Assembly: GCA_022647565.1 (NCBI GenBank)
Contig: JALCLA010000003.1
Span: 496,001-560,000, forward strand
From: Chiayiivirga sp.
GTDB taxonomy: Bacteria > Pseudomonadota > Gammaproteobacteria > Xanthomonadales > Xanthomonadaceae
Direction: 5' to 3'
Length of the DNA stretch: 64,000 nucleotides
A program made the position numbers and the translations under genes. How positions within the stretch are numbered: position 1 is the stretch's first letter; each line of letters opens with the position of its first letter. Below are positions 48,219 through 57,418 of the stretch, one piece after another. Below the pieces are notes generated by a model, which saw nothing but the letters and a program-made list of their open reading frames with translations, did no database searches and had not been told where the DNA came from.

Positions 48219-50751
48219 CGTCTTCCGCCGCCTGCAGCGACTGTTCGACGAGGCGCTCGCGCACCCCGCCGAGACCCGCATCGAATGGTGCCAGGGCCGT
48301 GTCGACATTGATGCCGCACTGCGCGACCAGTTGGTTCGCCTGCTGCTGCGCGACCAGAACCTGGCCACGGCGTCCACCCGGCACCCGGCCAGTCTTGGCA
48401 CCGAGGCGCTGGAACACTGCGCCGACGTGATCCGCCTTCCGCAGCAACGCATCCCGCGTTACGAGGTGCTGGAGGAAATCGGCCGCGGCGGCATGGGACG
48501 GGTGTTCCGCGCGCTGCAGCAGGATGCCGTCGACAAGGAAGAAGTGGCGATCAAGATGGTGCGCCGCGAACTGATGCAGGAGCCGGTGCTGAAGCGGTTT
48601 CTGGTCGAGCGCCGGCTGCTCGCGGCGCTTGATCACCCCGGCATCGCGCGCCTCCTCGACGCGGGCGAGGCGTCCGACGGCACTCCGTTCGTGGTGATGG
48701 AACTGGTGCGCGGCCTGCCGCTGCTGCGCCATTGCGCGCAGCAATCGCTGGACCTGCGCGCCCGCCTCGGATTGTTCCGGCAGGTCCTGGCCGCGGTCAG
48801 CCACGCGCATCGCAACCTGATCGTGCATCGCGACATCAAGCCGGCCAATGTCCTGGTAACCCACGACGGCTGCACCAAGCTGCTCGACTTCGGCATTGCC
48901 AAGCCGCTCACGGCGCCGGTACACGACACCGCGACGGCGGAGCGCTATCTCACCCCGCTGTATGCCGCCCCGGAACTGCTGTCGGGAGCACCGGCCAACG
49001 TCACGCTCGATGTCTATTCGCTCGGCGCGTTGTTGTACGAACTGCTGAGCGGTCGGCCGCCGTTCGAGTTCGAAGGGCGCAGCGCCGCGGACGTCGAGCG
49101 CCTGCTGCTCTCCACGCCCCCCGACCCGCTCGACCAGGCCGTGGCCAGCGACCCGGCGGTGGTGGCTGCCCGGCTGGGCGTCCCTGACCCCTGGAACTGG
49201 CGGCGCGCACTGCGTGGCGATCTGAATGCCATCGTGCAGCGCGCCCTGCGCAAGGAAGCCGAACAGCGCTATGCCAGCGTCGAGCAACTCGACGCCGATA
49301 TCGAACGCTACCTGCGGCACGAACCCGTGCATGCGTCGGGCTTGCATGCCCCGTACCGGCTACGGAAGTTCGTGTCGCGCAACCGCGTGGCGGTGGCCAC
49401 CAGCGCCGGTGCCACCCTCGCGATCCTGGTGGCGCTTATGCTGGCCCTGGGTCAGGCACGGATCGCGCGCCAGGAACGCGACCGCGCGCACGCGGCACTC
49501 GCGGTGCTCAGCGACTCGTTCAAGGCCGCCGACCCGATGCAGCTTTCCGGCGGCGCCTTCAGTGCGCGCCAGGTGCTGGATGCGGCGAGCCGGCGCGTGG
49601 ATGCGCTCGATGCGACCCAACCCCGACTGCATGGCGAACTGGCCGCCGAACTGGCCGACGTGCGCATCGCGCTGGGCATGGCCGAGTCCGGCGATCCCGC
49701 CCTGGCCCGCGCCCTCGAATGGGCCGTGCACGACGGCAGCGACACAGCCCTGATCCGCCGCCTGCGCCTGCTCAACGCGCGCCGCCTGGTCGCTACCCTG
49801 GCCTTGCCGGAAGCTGATCGCGCCCTCGGCGAACTCGAGCAGTCCGATCCCGATGCCGCCGACGTGCTCGCCGAGCGAGCGCACTACTGGCTGGTGCAGG
49901 CGCGGCCGGAACTTGCGGTGCCGCTGGCGCAACGTGCGCTGCAAAGCCTGGAATCGCAGCGCGGCAGCCTGCTGCACGCAGAAGCCGCGTGGCAACTGGC
50001 CGAAGCCCAGCACAAGGCCGGACGGAACGAAGACGCTCGCATCACCCTCGACAGATTGCTCGACCTTCAGCAGCACAGCCTGGGGGCGCAGCACCCGCGC
50101 AGCCTGATCACGCGCCTGCGCCGGATTGATGTCCTGCTGGCACTCAAGGAAGCCGAACTCGCCTTGCGCGAAAGTTCAGAACTGATCGTCGCGCTGCGCC
50201 AGCACTACGGTGGCGAGTCGTCGGTGATCGCGCTGGCGCTCGCCACGCAGGCCTCCGCGCTCGCGGCCAATCGTCGCCATGCAGAAGCCGCCGACAGCTT
50301 CGAGGCAGCCGGCGTGGCTTACGCGGCCAGCCTCGGTGCCGAGCACAAGAACACCTTCCGCGTGCGATTCAACGCGGCGCGCCTGCTGCAGCACATCGGC
50401 GCCGATCCCGCGCGCATCGATCGCCTGTTCGAAGACGCGATCGCCGGGGCCAGCAGCGCGCATGGCGCCGGCAGCCCGATCGCCACCTACTTCCGGATCG
50501 AGTACTCCGGCGCCAAGTCGGCGCGTGGCGATACGAACAGTGCGCGCCACATCCTGCTGCCGCCGGATGTCGACCTGGATCTGAGCGCGATGTCGACGGC
50601 CAACCGCGAGTCGCTACGCCGACACCTTTCCACCCTGTTCAAGCCGCTGCCCTGCGCGGCGAGCGCCGGCGCAGCGCCGGACTCCGCGATCGAAACGCGG
50701 GCGCAGCGTCTGTACTGCGAGCTTGCACCGGCTCAGCCCGAACCTGGATGA
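48208..50751 (+). CDS. Transmembrane Ser/Thr protein kinase with TPR-like sensor region
   Basis: 847 residues. Kinase domain about 85-380: GRGGMGRV loop (residues 92-99), Lys116 in VAIKMV, HRDIKPANV (207-215), DFGIAK (227-232). A membrane helix lies near 395-415 and the C-terminal 430 residues are all helical repeats of the TPR class, presumably extracytoplasmic. Overlaps the sigma gene by 11 bases, so the two are coupled; likely senses a signal and phosphorylates an unknown target linked to that sigma factor. Confidence 0.9.
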   Translation: MKADVFRRLQRLFDEALAHPAETRIEWCQGRVDIDAALRDQLVRLLLRDQNLATASTRHPASLGTEALEHCADVIRLPQQRIPRYEVLEEIGRGGMGRVFRALQQDAVDKEEVAIKMVRRELMQEPVLKRFLVERRLLAALDHPGIARLLDAGEASDGTPFVVMELVRGLPLLRHCAQQSLDLRARLGLFRQVLAAVSHAHRNLIVHRDIKPANVLVTHDGCTKLLDFGIAKPLTAPVHDTATAERYLTPLYAAPELLSGAPANVTLDVYSLGALLYELLSGRPPFEFEGRSAADVERLLLSTPPDPLDQAVASDPAVVAARLGVPDPWNWRRALRGDLNAIVQRALRKEAEQRYASVEQLDADIERYLRHEPVHASGLHAPYRLRKFVSRNRVAVATSAGATLAILVALMLALGQARIARQERDRAHAALAVLSDSFKAADPMQLSGGAFSARQVLDAASRRVDALDATQPRLHGELAAELADVRIALGMAESGDPALARALEWAVHDGSDTALIRRLRLLNARRLVATLALPEADRALGELEQSDPDAADVLAERAHYWLVQARPELAVPLAQRALQSLESQRGSLLHAEAAWQLAEAQHKAGRNEDARITLDRLLDLQQHSLGAQHPRSLITRLRRIDVLLALKEAELALRESSELIVALRQHYGGESSVIALALATQASALAANRRHAEAADSFEAAGVAYAASLGAEHKNTFRVRFNAARLLQHIGADPARIDRLFEDAIAGASSAHGAGSPIATYFRIEYSGAKSARGDTNSARHILLPPDVDLDLSAMSTANRESLRRHLSTLFKPLPCAASAGAAPDSAIETRAQRLYCELAPAQPEPG

Positions 50752-50883
50752 CGCCGCGGCGCGAGACGCGCCGCCCACCCCTGCCACGTCCACCCGAATT
50801 GGTCGACCACCGTCGACCACCGCCGGAGCCTTGCCGTTCGATTCGCTCCGTCCCCTTGCACCAAAGCCACCGGAGTAGCCGCC

Positions 50884-51381
50884 ATGACTCGTTCCGCAAC
50901 CCTGACCCTTGCCGCCTTGGCCCTCGCAGCGCTGCTGCTGCCATGCCGCGCCGTATCCCAGTCCTCCGACGAGTGCGAGGAGTGGTCCACGCCCACGCCA
51001 CTGGACGAGGAAGTCCCGCTCTGCGGCGTGGTCAAGTCCGATGCCGACGCCGGCCGGTTCACGATCCACGAGTTGCCCGACTCCAGCGCCACCTTCGAGT
51101 TGCGCAGCGGTGAAGGCTTCCTCCTGCATCAGGAGTGTCGCAGCCACGGCGCTGGCCTGCAGTGCAGCGGCTGGCCGCAGGAAGCCAAGGCACGCGGCAA
51201 CCTGCGCTACCAGTGGAGCTTCGAACAGCGTGATCAGCGCACCGATCATCCGGAAAGCGATGTCGGCACCCGCACCATCGCCTGTGGCCGACCGGGCTGG
51301 GTCACCGCCACACTGACAGTGCGCAACGGCAAGTACCGCGCCACCTCCAGCGAAAGCTATTACTGCGGCGCGCAACGCTGA
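50884..51381 (+). CDS. Secreted cysteine-rich protein
   Basis: 165 residues with signal peptide (about 1-25). The mature part carries six Cys (near residues 31, 47, 80, 90, 132, 161), enough for three disulfides, and ends in SYYCGAQR. Lies 132 bases after the kinase gene on the same strand. Family not recognised. Extracytoplasmic localisation and disulfide bonding are predictions. Confidence 0.72.
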   Translation: MTRSATLTLAALALAALLLPCRAVSQSSDECEEWSTPTPLDEEVPLCGVVKSDADAGRFTIHELPDSSATFELRSGEGFLLHQECRSHGAGLQCSGWPQEAKARGNLRYQWSFEQRDQRTDHPESDVGTRTIACGRPGWVTATLTVRNGKYRATSSESYYCGAQR

Positions 51382-51504
51382 ACTGCGTCGCCATGCAGCA
51401 GTGCGGGCCCGGCAGGCCCGCACTGCTGCGCCGCGCACGGCCCGTGGCCGCGCCGCTACAATCGCGCCCTTCGCAACTCTCGCACCGAAGGCCGCGTTCC
51501 ACCG

Positions 51505-53754
51505 ATGTCCGATCTCACCCGCCCCACCTTCCACGGCTTCGAACAGATCCCGCTGCGCGAATACGCCGAACGCGCCTATCTCGACTACTCGATGTACGTG
51601 GTGCTCGACCGCGCCCTGCCCTTCGTTGGCGACGGGCTCAAGCCGGTGCAGCGCCGCATCGTCTATGCCATGAGCGAGCTGAGCCTGGGCGCGGGCGCCA
51701 AGCCGAAAAAGTCGGCGCGCACCGTCGGCGACGTGATCGGCAAGTTCCATCCGCACGGCGACTCCTCGGTGTACGAGGCCATGGTGCTGATGGCGCAGCC
51801 GTTCTCGTACCGCTACCCGCTGATCGATGGACAGGGCAACTTCGGCTCACCCGACGACCCGAAGTCGTTCGCCGCGATGCGTTACACCGAAGCCAAGCTC
51901 ACCCCGTTCGCGGATGTGCTGCTGAGCGAACTGGGCCAGGGTACGGTGGACTGGGCCGCGAACTTCGATGGCACGCTGGAGGAGCCGTCGTGGCTGCCGG
52001 CACGCCTGCCGCACCTCCTGCTCAACGGCACCACCGGCATTGCGGTGGGCATGGCGACCGACCTGCCGCCGCACAATCTCAACGAGATCGTCTCGGCCTG
52101 CGTGCGCCTGCTGGACGATCCCGACGCCAGCGTGCGCGATCTGTGCGAACACGTGCGCGGCCCGGATTTCCCCACCACAGCGGAAATCATCACGCCCGCC
52201 GCCGACCTGCTCAAGCTCTACGAAACCGGCAATGGCAGCATCCGCGCCCGCGCCGTGTACACGCGCGAGGACGGCAACCTCGTCATCACCGCGCTGCCCT
52301 ATCAGGTCAGCCCGAGCAAGATCGTGGAGCAGATCGCGCAGCAGATGCGCGCCAAGAAACTGCCCTGGCTGGAAGACCTGCGCGACGAATCCGATCACGC
52401 CAACCCGATCCGCCTGGTGCTGGTGCCGCGCTCCAACCGCATCGACGTCGAACAGCTGATGGGGCACCTGTTCGCCACCACCGACCTCGAGCGCAGCTAC
52501 CGCGCCAATTTCAACGTCATCGGCCTGGACGGGAAGCCGGCAGTCAAGGACCTCAAGACCTTCCTGATCGAATGGCTGGCGTTCCGCCTCGATACGGTGC
52601 GGCGCCGGCTCAAGTACCGCCTGGAGAAAGTTGAACGCCGCCTGCACCTGCTCGACGGCCTGCTGATCGCCTTCCTCAATCTGGACGAAGTGATCCGCAT
52701 CATCCGCAGCGAGGACGATCCCAGGGCGGCGCTGATCGCGCGCTTCGCGTTGAGCGAGGATCAGGCCGACTACATCCTCGACACCAGGCTCAAGCAGCTG
52801 GCGCGTCTGGAGGAAATGAAGATCCGCGGCGAGCAGGACGAACTGGCGAAGGAACGCGAGAAACTGATCGCGACGCTGGGCTCGAACGCCAAACTCAAGA
52901 AACAGGTCAAGGACGAACTGCTGGCCGATGCCAAAAAGCTGGGCGACGCGCGCCGCAGCCCGCTGGTGCAGCGCGATGCGGCACAGGCGCTGAGCGAAAC
53001 CGAGCTCGTGGCGAGCGAACCCGTCACCGTGGTGCTGTCGAGCAAGGGCTGGGTGCGTTCGGCCAAGGGCCACGAGGTCGATGCCGCCGCGCTCTCGTAC
53101 CGCGAAGGCGATGCGCTGCTGGCGTTCGCGCGCGGACGCAGCAACCAGCAGGCGGCTTTCCTCGATTCCAGCGGCCGCGCCTATTCCACCACGGCGCACA
53201 CCTTGCCTTCGGCACGCGGCAACGGCGAACCGCTGACCGGCCGCTTCTCGCCGCCGGCGGGCGCAGCCTTCGTCGGCGTGGCCATCGGCGAGGGCGACAC
53301 GCGCTACCTGCTTGCGACCAGCTTCGGTTACGGCTTTGTTACTCGCTACGAGAACTTCCTCGGACGCAACAAGGCCGGCAAGCAACTACTCAACCCCGAC
53401 AAGGACGCCGCGGTGCTGGCGCCGGTGGCGGTGGTCGACACAGCCTCCGACCTCGCCGTCGCCATCACCTCCGCCGGCCACCTGCTGGCCTTCGCCATGA
53501 GCGAGTTGCCGGAGCTCGACAAAGGCAAGGGCAACAAGCTGATCCAGATTCCACCGGCGAAACTGAAATCCGGCGAGGAGCGCGTCATCGCCGTCGCCTG
53601 CGTGCGCCAGGGCGGCGAACTCACCCTGTTCTGCGGCCAACGCAAACTGGTGCTGAGCTGGCGCGACCTGCAGGCCTACGCTGGCGCCCGCGCTGCGCGC
53701 GGCAACCAGTTGCCGCGCGGGTTCCAGCGGGTGGATTCGGTGGTGAGTGCGTGA
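51505..53754 (+). CDS. parC: DNA topoisomerase IV subunit A
   Basis: 749 residues; DNA breakage subunit. Active-site Tyr127 in [10 protein letters not shown]; quinolone-resistance region [12 protein letters not shown] with Ser87 and Glu91 in the susceptible state by comparison with E. coli Ser80/Glu84. C-terminal beta-pinwheel present. The last 29 codons occur again at 54302-54416. TACAAT at 51457-51462 is a likely -10. Normal length. Confidence 0.97.
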   Translation: MSDLTRPTFHGFEQIPLREYAERAYLDYSMYVVLDRALPFVGDGLKPVQRRIVYAMSELSLGAGAKPKKSARTVGDVIGKFHPHGDSSVYEAMVLMAQPFSYRYPLIDGQGNFGSPDDPKSFAAMRYTEAKLTPFADVLLSELGQGTVDWAANFDGTLEEPSWLPARLPHLLLNGTTGIAVGMATDLPPHNLNEIVSACVRLLDDPDASVRDLCEHVRGPDFPTTAEIITPAADLLKLYETGNGSIRARAVYTREDGNLVITALPYQVSPSKIVEQIAQQMRAKKLPWLEDLRDESDHANPIRLVLVPRSNRIDVEQLMGHLFATTDLERSYRANFNVIGLDGKPAVKDLKTFLIEWLAFRLDTVRRRLKYRLEKVERRLHLLDGLLIAFLNLDEVIRIIRSEDDPRAALIARFALSEDQADYILDTRLKQLARLEEMKIRGEQDELAKEREKLIATLGSNAKLKKQVKDELLADAKKLGDARRSPLVQRDAAQALSETELVASEPVTVVLSSKGWVRSAKGHEVDAAALSYREGDALLAFARGRSNQQAAFLDSSGRAYSTTAHTLPSARGNGEPLTGRFSPPAGAAFVGVAIGEGDTRYLLATSFGYGFVTRYENFLGRNKAGKQLLNPDKDAAVLAPVAVVDTASDLAVAITSAGHLLAFAMSELPELDKGKGNKLIQIPPAKLKSGEERVIAVACVRQGGELTLFCGQRKLVLSWRDLQAYAGARAARGNQLPRGFQRVDSVVSA

Positions 53755-53777
53755 CGGCCTCCGTGCTTTTCGCCCGC

Positions 53778-53805
53778 TTGACAAACGTTTTTGCGTAGCT
53801 ACATT
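53778..53805 (+). promoter_or_regulatory. brnTA promoter with short palindromes
   Basis: TTGACA (53778-53783), 16-base spacer, TACATT (53800-53805). The spacer holds two 8-base palindromes, AAACGTTT (53783-53790) and GTAGCTAC (53795-53802), candidates for BrnA autoregulation. The ATG of brnT is only 6 bases past the -10, so the transcript may be leaderless; no Shine-Dalgarno is present. Confidence 0.6.
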
Positions 53806-53811
53806 TAATCC

Positions 53812-54084
53812 ATGCGGATTACCTGCGACCCCGCCAAGCGTCAATGGACCTTGCGGGAGCGCGGCCTGGACATGCTCCGCGCCAAGGAAGTCTTCGCCGG
53901 GCCGAATTTCACCCGCAAGGATGACCGTCAGGACTACGGAGAACCGCGCTTCATCACCGCCGGCTGGCTCGATTCCCGACTGGTCGTGTTCGCATGGACG
54001 CCGCGCGGCGCCGCAAGGCGCATCATCAGCATGAGGCACTGCCATGAACGTGAAGCGAAAAGACTCGGCCCCCATCTCGCATGA
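53812..54084 (+). CDS. brnT: BrnT-family toxin of type II TA system
   Basis: 90 residues; RelE-superfamily ribonuclease toxin. Family pattern: CDPAKRQWTLRERGLDMLRAKEVFAG at the start (BrnT consensus WDPxKxxxNxxKHGVxF), then RLVVFAWTPRGAARRIISMRHCHEREAKR at the end. Predicted to cleave mRNA when free. The 3' end overlaps brnA by 41 bases, giving coupled translation with antitoxin second. Confidence 0.9.
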   Translation: MRITCDPAKRQWTLRERGLDMLRAKEVFAGPNFTRKDDRQDYGEPRFITAGWLDSRLVVFAWTPRGAARRIISMRHCHEREAKRLGPHLA

Positions 54085-54319
54085 CCCGGACACGCCTCCG
54101 GAAATCACGGGCGCCTGGATCGCCGGCGCCGACCTCTATCAAGGCGACAAGCTCGTTCGTCGTGGTCGCCCGAAACTTGCCAATCCTCGCCAGCTATTGT
54201 CGCTGCGCTTGCCGGCGCAAGTCATCGCGCGCTGGAAAGCCACGGGGCCAGGGTGGCAAACACGCATGGCGGAGGCGTTGGAGAAGTCCGCTCCAAAGTC
54301 GCGCAAAGCTGCTGGATGA
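54044..54319 (+). CDS. brnA: BrnA-family antitoxin
   Basis: 91 residues; neutralises BrnT and represses the operon through its C-terminal ribbon-helix-helix. RGRPKLANPRQLLSLRLPAQVIARWKATGPGWQTRMAEAL near 41-80 is the diagnostic BrnA segment. Its last codons run into the duplicated parC 3' end, so its C-terminal tail (KSRKAAG) was fixed by that junction. Confidence 0.9.
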   Translation: MNVKRKDSAPISHDPDTPPEITGAWIAGADLYQGDKLVRRGRPKLANPRQLLSLRLPAQVIARWKATGPGWQTRMAEALEKSAPKSRKAAG

Positions 54320-54416
54320 CTGGATCGACCTGCAAGCCGGCGCCGGTGCGCGCGCCGCGCGCGGCAACCAACTGCCGCGCGGGTTCCAGCGGGTGGATTC
54401 GGTGGTGAGTGGGTGA
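54302..54416 (+). pseudogene. Second, diverged copy of the parC 3' end
   Basis: Reads [26 protein letters not shown] and then [10 protein letters not shown] in the parC frame; the genuine end reads [36 protein letters not shown]. The last 39 coding bases before the final codon are identical (53711-53749 and 54373-54411). Over the last 29 codons nine differ; seven of these are silent, so the copies diverged as coding DNA, not as a decaying fragment. Together they bracket brnTA as direct repeats 662 bases apart. Confidence 0.9.
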
Positions 54417-54456
54417 GCTGGATGCGGCACTATTGATCTTTCCGTATTGAGCGACA

Positions 54457-55008
54457 CTACCAGAGCGTCGCCTGTTTCCAGCACGCAGCGATGATCGACG
54501 GCCGCTTTTGCGCGCTCTTGAGCCGAGCGCGGGCGGTGCTCTGAAGTTCTCCGAGGTTACCGGGGCAGTAGTTCGCCATCGCATGACGCTTGAGCCAGGC
54601 CCAGAGGTATTCGACCGGGTTCAGGTCGGGCGCATAGGGCGGCAGAAACGCGATCTCGATCGCGCCAGCCAAGCTGTCGACGTAGTCGCGAACCAGGCGA
54701 CTGCGGTGTGCCTTCAACCCATCCCAGATCACGAGCAACGGACGCGGGATGTGCGCCTTCAGGGCTTTGAGGAACGCGACCACTTCTTCCTTCTTGATGC
54801 TGCCTTCGTGCAGCCGGAACAGCAGGTTGGTCCGCGATAGGCCCGCGATGGCCGAGACATGGGTCCAGTTGAAGTGGAACTGGATGACCGGCGTCTGCCC
54901 TTTCGGCGCCCACGTCCGCACCCGCGTCGGCCGCTCGCTGAAGCCGGACTCGTCCACGAAGACGATCACTCGCCCTTCGCGCCGGGCTTTTTTTTCAGCC
55001 CCGGCCAT
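54457..55008 (-). CDS. IS630 transposase, C-terminal DDE frame (orfB)
   Basis: 183 residues holding the catalytic DDE set: first Asp in VIVFVDESGF, second in LLVIWDGLKAHRS, Glu in APDLNPVEYLWAWLK. It overlaps orfA by 43 bases and lies in its -1 frame; an internal ATG (MAGAEKKARR) exists but its main route is probably frameshifting at the A8 run. Intact, so the element may still move. Confidence 0.88.
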   Translation of the reverse strand: MAGAEKKARREGRVIVFVDESGFSERPTRVRTWAPKGQTPVIQFHFNWTHVSAIAGLSRTNLLFRLHEGSIKKEEVVAFLKALKAHIPRPLLVIWDGLKAHRSRLVRDYVDSLAGAIEIAFLPPYAPDLNPVEYLWAWLKRHAMANYCPGNLGELQSTARARLKSAQKRPSIIAACWKQATLW

Positions 55009-55451
55009 GTGCGCGCCTTCCAGCGCTTCACCGCGTCCTCGTCGCGCTCAAGAGCACGCTTCTCCGGCTTCTGCACGCTGAAGCCGAGCGACCCGAGGAT
55101 GCGCCAGATCTGCGTCGTCCCATAGACCACGCCAAACTGACGCTCGATCACGCTGCCGACCCGGCGCAGCGTCCACAACTCCGTGCCAAACCCGTGCTGC
55201 GTCGGACTCTGCATCACGATCCGTCGTAACGCGGCCAAATCCGCCGGTGTCATTTGCGCCTTCGGACCCGGACCGCCCAAGGCACGCAAGGCCTCGAAGC
55301 CTTCGTTCTCCAGCACCGCTTTCCAGCGGTACACCGTCTGGCGCACGACCCCTACCGTCGCGGCGATCTCCGCCGGTCGCTTCCCGCGCTGAAGCAATCG
55401 GCCCGCTCGAATCCGCTTCCGTGTCGCTTCGTCCAACTGCGTTCGGATCAC
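54966..55451 (-). CDS. IS630 transposase, N-terminal frame (orfA)
   Basis: 161 residues from GTG: helix-turn-helix DNA-binding region (RPAEIAATVGVVRQTVYRWKAVL near 28) and the linker PTQHGFGTELWTLRRVGSVIERQFGV. Near its end LKKK is encoded by A AAA AAG within an A8 run (54988-54995), the slippery site for a -1 shift into orfB. The shift would give a fused DDE transposase of about 330 residues. Confidence 0.88.
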   Translation of the reverse strand: MIRTQLDEATRKRIRAGRLLQRGKRPAEIAATVGVVRQTVYRWKAVLENEGFEALRALGGPGPKAQMTPADLAALRRIVMQSPTQHGFGTELWTLRRVGSVIERQFGVVYGTTQIWRILGSLGFSVQKPEKRALERDEDAVKRWKARTWPGLKKKPGAKGE

Positions 55452-55554
55452 TGCCTTCCCTCATGCATCTCGCCGGTCTGTGGCTATTGTCGCACAATAC
55501 GGAAAGCTCAATAGGCAACGTCTTACGCCGTCTGCCAAGACAGGAAATCGAAGT

Positions 55555-56085
55555 ATGTTGCTTCCCGGATCCAGCGAGTACCTCGCCACCAGTGAGACGC
55601 TTGGCTTGCGACGCTTTGCTCAATGTGAAATTCCTGAGCTATACGCGATTGAGAGCGACTCCTTTCTGAAGCGTTACGTCGGCGGGCCAGTCAAGCGCGA
55701 CAGAGATGAATGGATCCAGGCGGCCGCATCCATAGTCAGATGCGACGTTCAGTTCGCACTGATACACATTCCAAGCAAGGAGTTGGCGGGCCGAGTGACG
55801 CTAGGGCACTACCATCGCATTGACAAACGCGAGGTCCAGATCATTCTTGCGCGACGCTTCGTCGGCCAGGGCTTGGGGCGCGAGGCGTTTCAGCTCGCAT
55901 GCTCGTACGCATTTTCAGGCCTGGGGGCACGCACTATCGTTGCTGTGATCGACCCCGCGCACACCGCTAGCCTTGCTTTGGTTACCGCCGCAGGGCTTAC
56001 GGAAAGTACTCCGGTCATGGACACTGCCGGAAACCTCATAAATCGGGTCTTCGAGCTAAAGAGCGCACCATCATCATGTGCCTAG
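55555..56085 (+). CDS. GNAT acetyltransferase, low-GC accessory gene
   Basis: 176 residues, RimJ/RimL-like GNAT: LRRFAQCEIPELYAIESD near 17, LAGRVTLGHYHRIDKREVQIILARRFVGQGLGREAFQLAC near 75 (acetyl-CoA loop), and HTASLALVTAAGLTES near 143. Shine-Dalgarno AGGAA precedes the ATG. Base composition is visibly lower in GC than the flanks and codon use is less biased, suggesting transfer. Substrate unknown (protein, drug or small amine). Confidence 0.82.
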   Translation: MLLPGSSEYLATSETLGLRRFAQCEIPELYAIESDSFLKRYVGGPVKRDRDEWIQAAASIVRCDVQFALIHIPSKELAGRVTLGHYHRIDKREVQIILARRFVGQGLGREAFQLACSYAFSGLGARTIVAVIDPAHTASLALVTAAGLTESTPVMDTAGNLINRVFELKSAPSSCA

Positions 56086-56134
56086 GCATCTATCCAGCAG
56101 CGGGTCCGTCGTGGCTTTGCTAGCTTGCGACCAC

Positions 56135-57397
56135 ATGTCTTCTTCTCTGCCGCCCTACTCCGCCAACCAATCCTGGCGCGAAGAACCCCCACAGCCGCAC
56201 ACGCCGCTAGGCCCCATCGACCTCAAAGCCTTCTCCGCCGATCTCGACGCGCTGCACGCGCGGCTCAAGGGCGATCTCGGCGAGGCCGACCTGAAGCATC
56301 TGCGCAAGATGGAGCGTTGGGGCCGGTTCTGTACGCTGCTCGGCTACGCCACAGCCTGGATGTTTCCCAATCCGTTGGCGGCCTTGCTGATCGCGATGGG
56401 TAATGTCTCGCGCTGGGCCAACGTGGCGCATCACGTGCTGCATCGCGGTTACGACACGGTACCGGGCGTGCCGGCCCGTTATCGCAGCACGGTGTTCGCG
56501 CGCGGCTGGCGACGCTGGTTCGACTGGCCGGACTGGATTCATCCGCCGGCCTGGGTGCACGAGCACAACCACCTGCACCACTACCACACCGGGCAGCTCG
56601 ACGATCCGGATCTGGTGGAGCGCCACGCCTGGATCACGCGCCTGCGTGGCGTGCCGCGGCTGGTGAAGTGGTTCCTGCTGCTGATCGTCGCGGTGAGCTG
56701 GAAGTGGCTGTACTACGCGCCGAACACGCTATGGGCCTTGAACCAGTCGCGCCGGCTGCGCGCCGCCGCGCCTGAAGTACGCGATCAACTTCCGACGCCG
56801 GGCAATGTGTGGCGCGTGGTGGCGCCGGGTGAGCGCCTGCTGCTGCCGGTGACGCGCGGTGGCATCGAGCTCTACCTGCGCTGCCTGCTGCCTTATGCGC
56901 TGCTGCGTTTCGGCCTGCTGCCGGCGCTGGTCCTGCCGCTGGGCGTGGAGGCGTGGTGGTCGGTGTTGATGACCTCGCTGCTGGCGGAACTGTTCGCCAA
57001 CCTGCATTCCTTCCTCATCATCGCGCCCAACCACACCGGCGACGACCTGCACCGCTTCGATGGCGGCGTGCGCGGCCGCGCCGAGTTCCACCTGCAGCAG
57101 GCGATGGGCTCGGTGAATTACACCGGCGGCAGCGACCTGACCGACTTCCTGCAAGGCCATCTCAACTATCAGATCGAACACCATCTCTGGCCCGACCTGC
57201 CCGCGCTGAAATACCGCCAGGCGGCGCCGGAAGTGAAGCGCATCTGCCGTGAACATGGCGTGCCCTACATCGAGGAGAACGTCTTCCTGCGGGTGCGCAA
57301 ATTGGTGGCGATCATGCTGGGCGATAGGTCGATGCGGCGTACGGATATGGCGCGGGAACGCGCGCGGCGGGCTTCTGCTGCGATGGAGTTGGCGTAG
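56135..57397 (+). CDS. Membrane fatty-acid desaturase
   Basis: 420 residues with three His boxes for a di-iron site: WANVAHHVLHRG near 92-103, HEHNHLHHYHTG near 142-153, and YQIEHHLWPDLP near 350. The QxxHH third box places it with acyl-lipid / front-end type desaturases. Several membrane helices between boxes. Likely introduces a double bond in membrane acyl chains. Start at MSSSLPPYS is chosen as the first with homologous context. Confidence 0.88.
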   Translation: MSSSLPPYSANQSWREEPPQPHTPLGPIDLKAFSADLDALHARLKGDLGEADLKHLRKMERWGRFCTLLGYATAWMFPNPLAALLIAMGNVSRWANVAHHVLHRGYDTVPGVPARYRSTVFARGWRRWFDWPDWIHPPAWVHEHNHLHHYHTGQLDDPDLVERHAWITRLRGVPRLVKWFLLLIVAVSWKWLYYAPNTLWALNQSRRLRAAAPEVRDQLPTPGNVWRVVAPGERLLLPVTRGGIELYLRCLLPYALLRFGLLPALVLPLGVEAWWSVLMTSLLAELFANLHSFLIIAPNHTGDDLHRFDGGVRGRAEFHLQQAMGSVNYTGGSDLTDFLQGHLNYQIEHHLWPDLPALKYRQAAPEVKRICREHGVPYIEENVFLRVRKLVAIMLGDRSMRRTDMARERARRASAAMELA

Positions 57398-57418
57398 GGC
57401 AATCGAGATGGGCGGCTC

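Larger units (their letters stand above)
54433..55511 (-). mobile_element. IS630-family insertion sequence
   Basis: 1079 bp flanked by TA on both sides (54431-54432 and 55512-55513), the target duplication typical of IS630/Tc1. Terminal inverted repeats match at 22 of 24 bases (left TTGATCTTTCCGTATTG.., right complement TTGAGCTTTCCGTATTG..). It carries two overlapping frames on the minus strand. Excision in silico joins GCGGCAC-TA-GGCAACG. It sits directly after the parC 3' copy. Confidence 0.92.

Noticed and set aside
54081..54416. 111-codon frame ending in the parC-like tail, possibly a fused gene
   Set aside because: Its first part is an alternative frame of brnA; only the last 38 codons are parC-like, so it is best seen as a gene-end copy.
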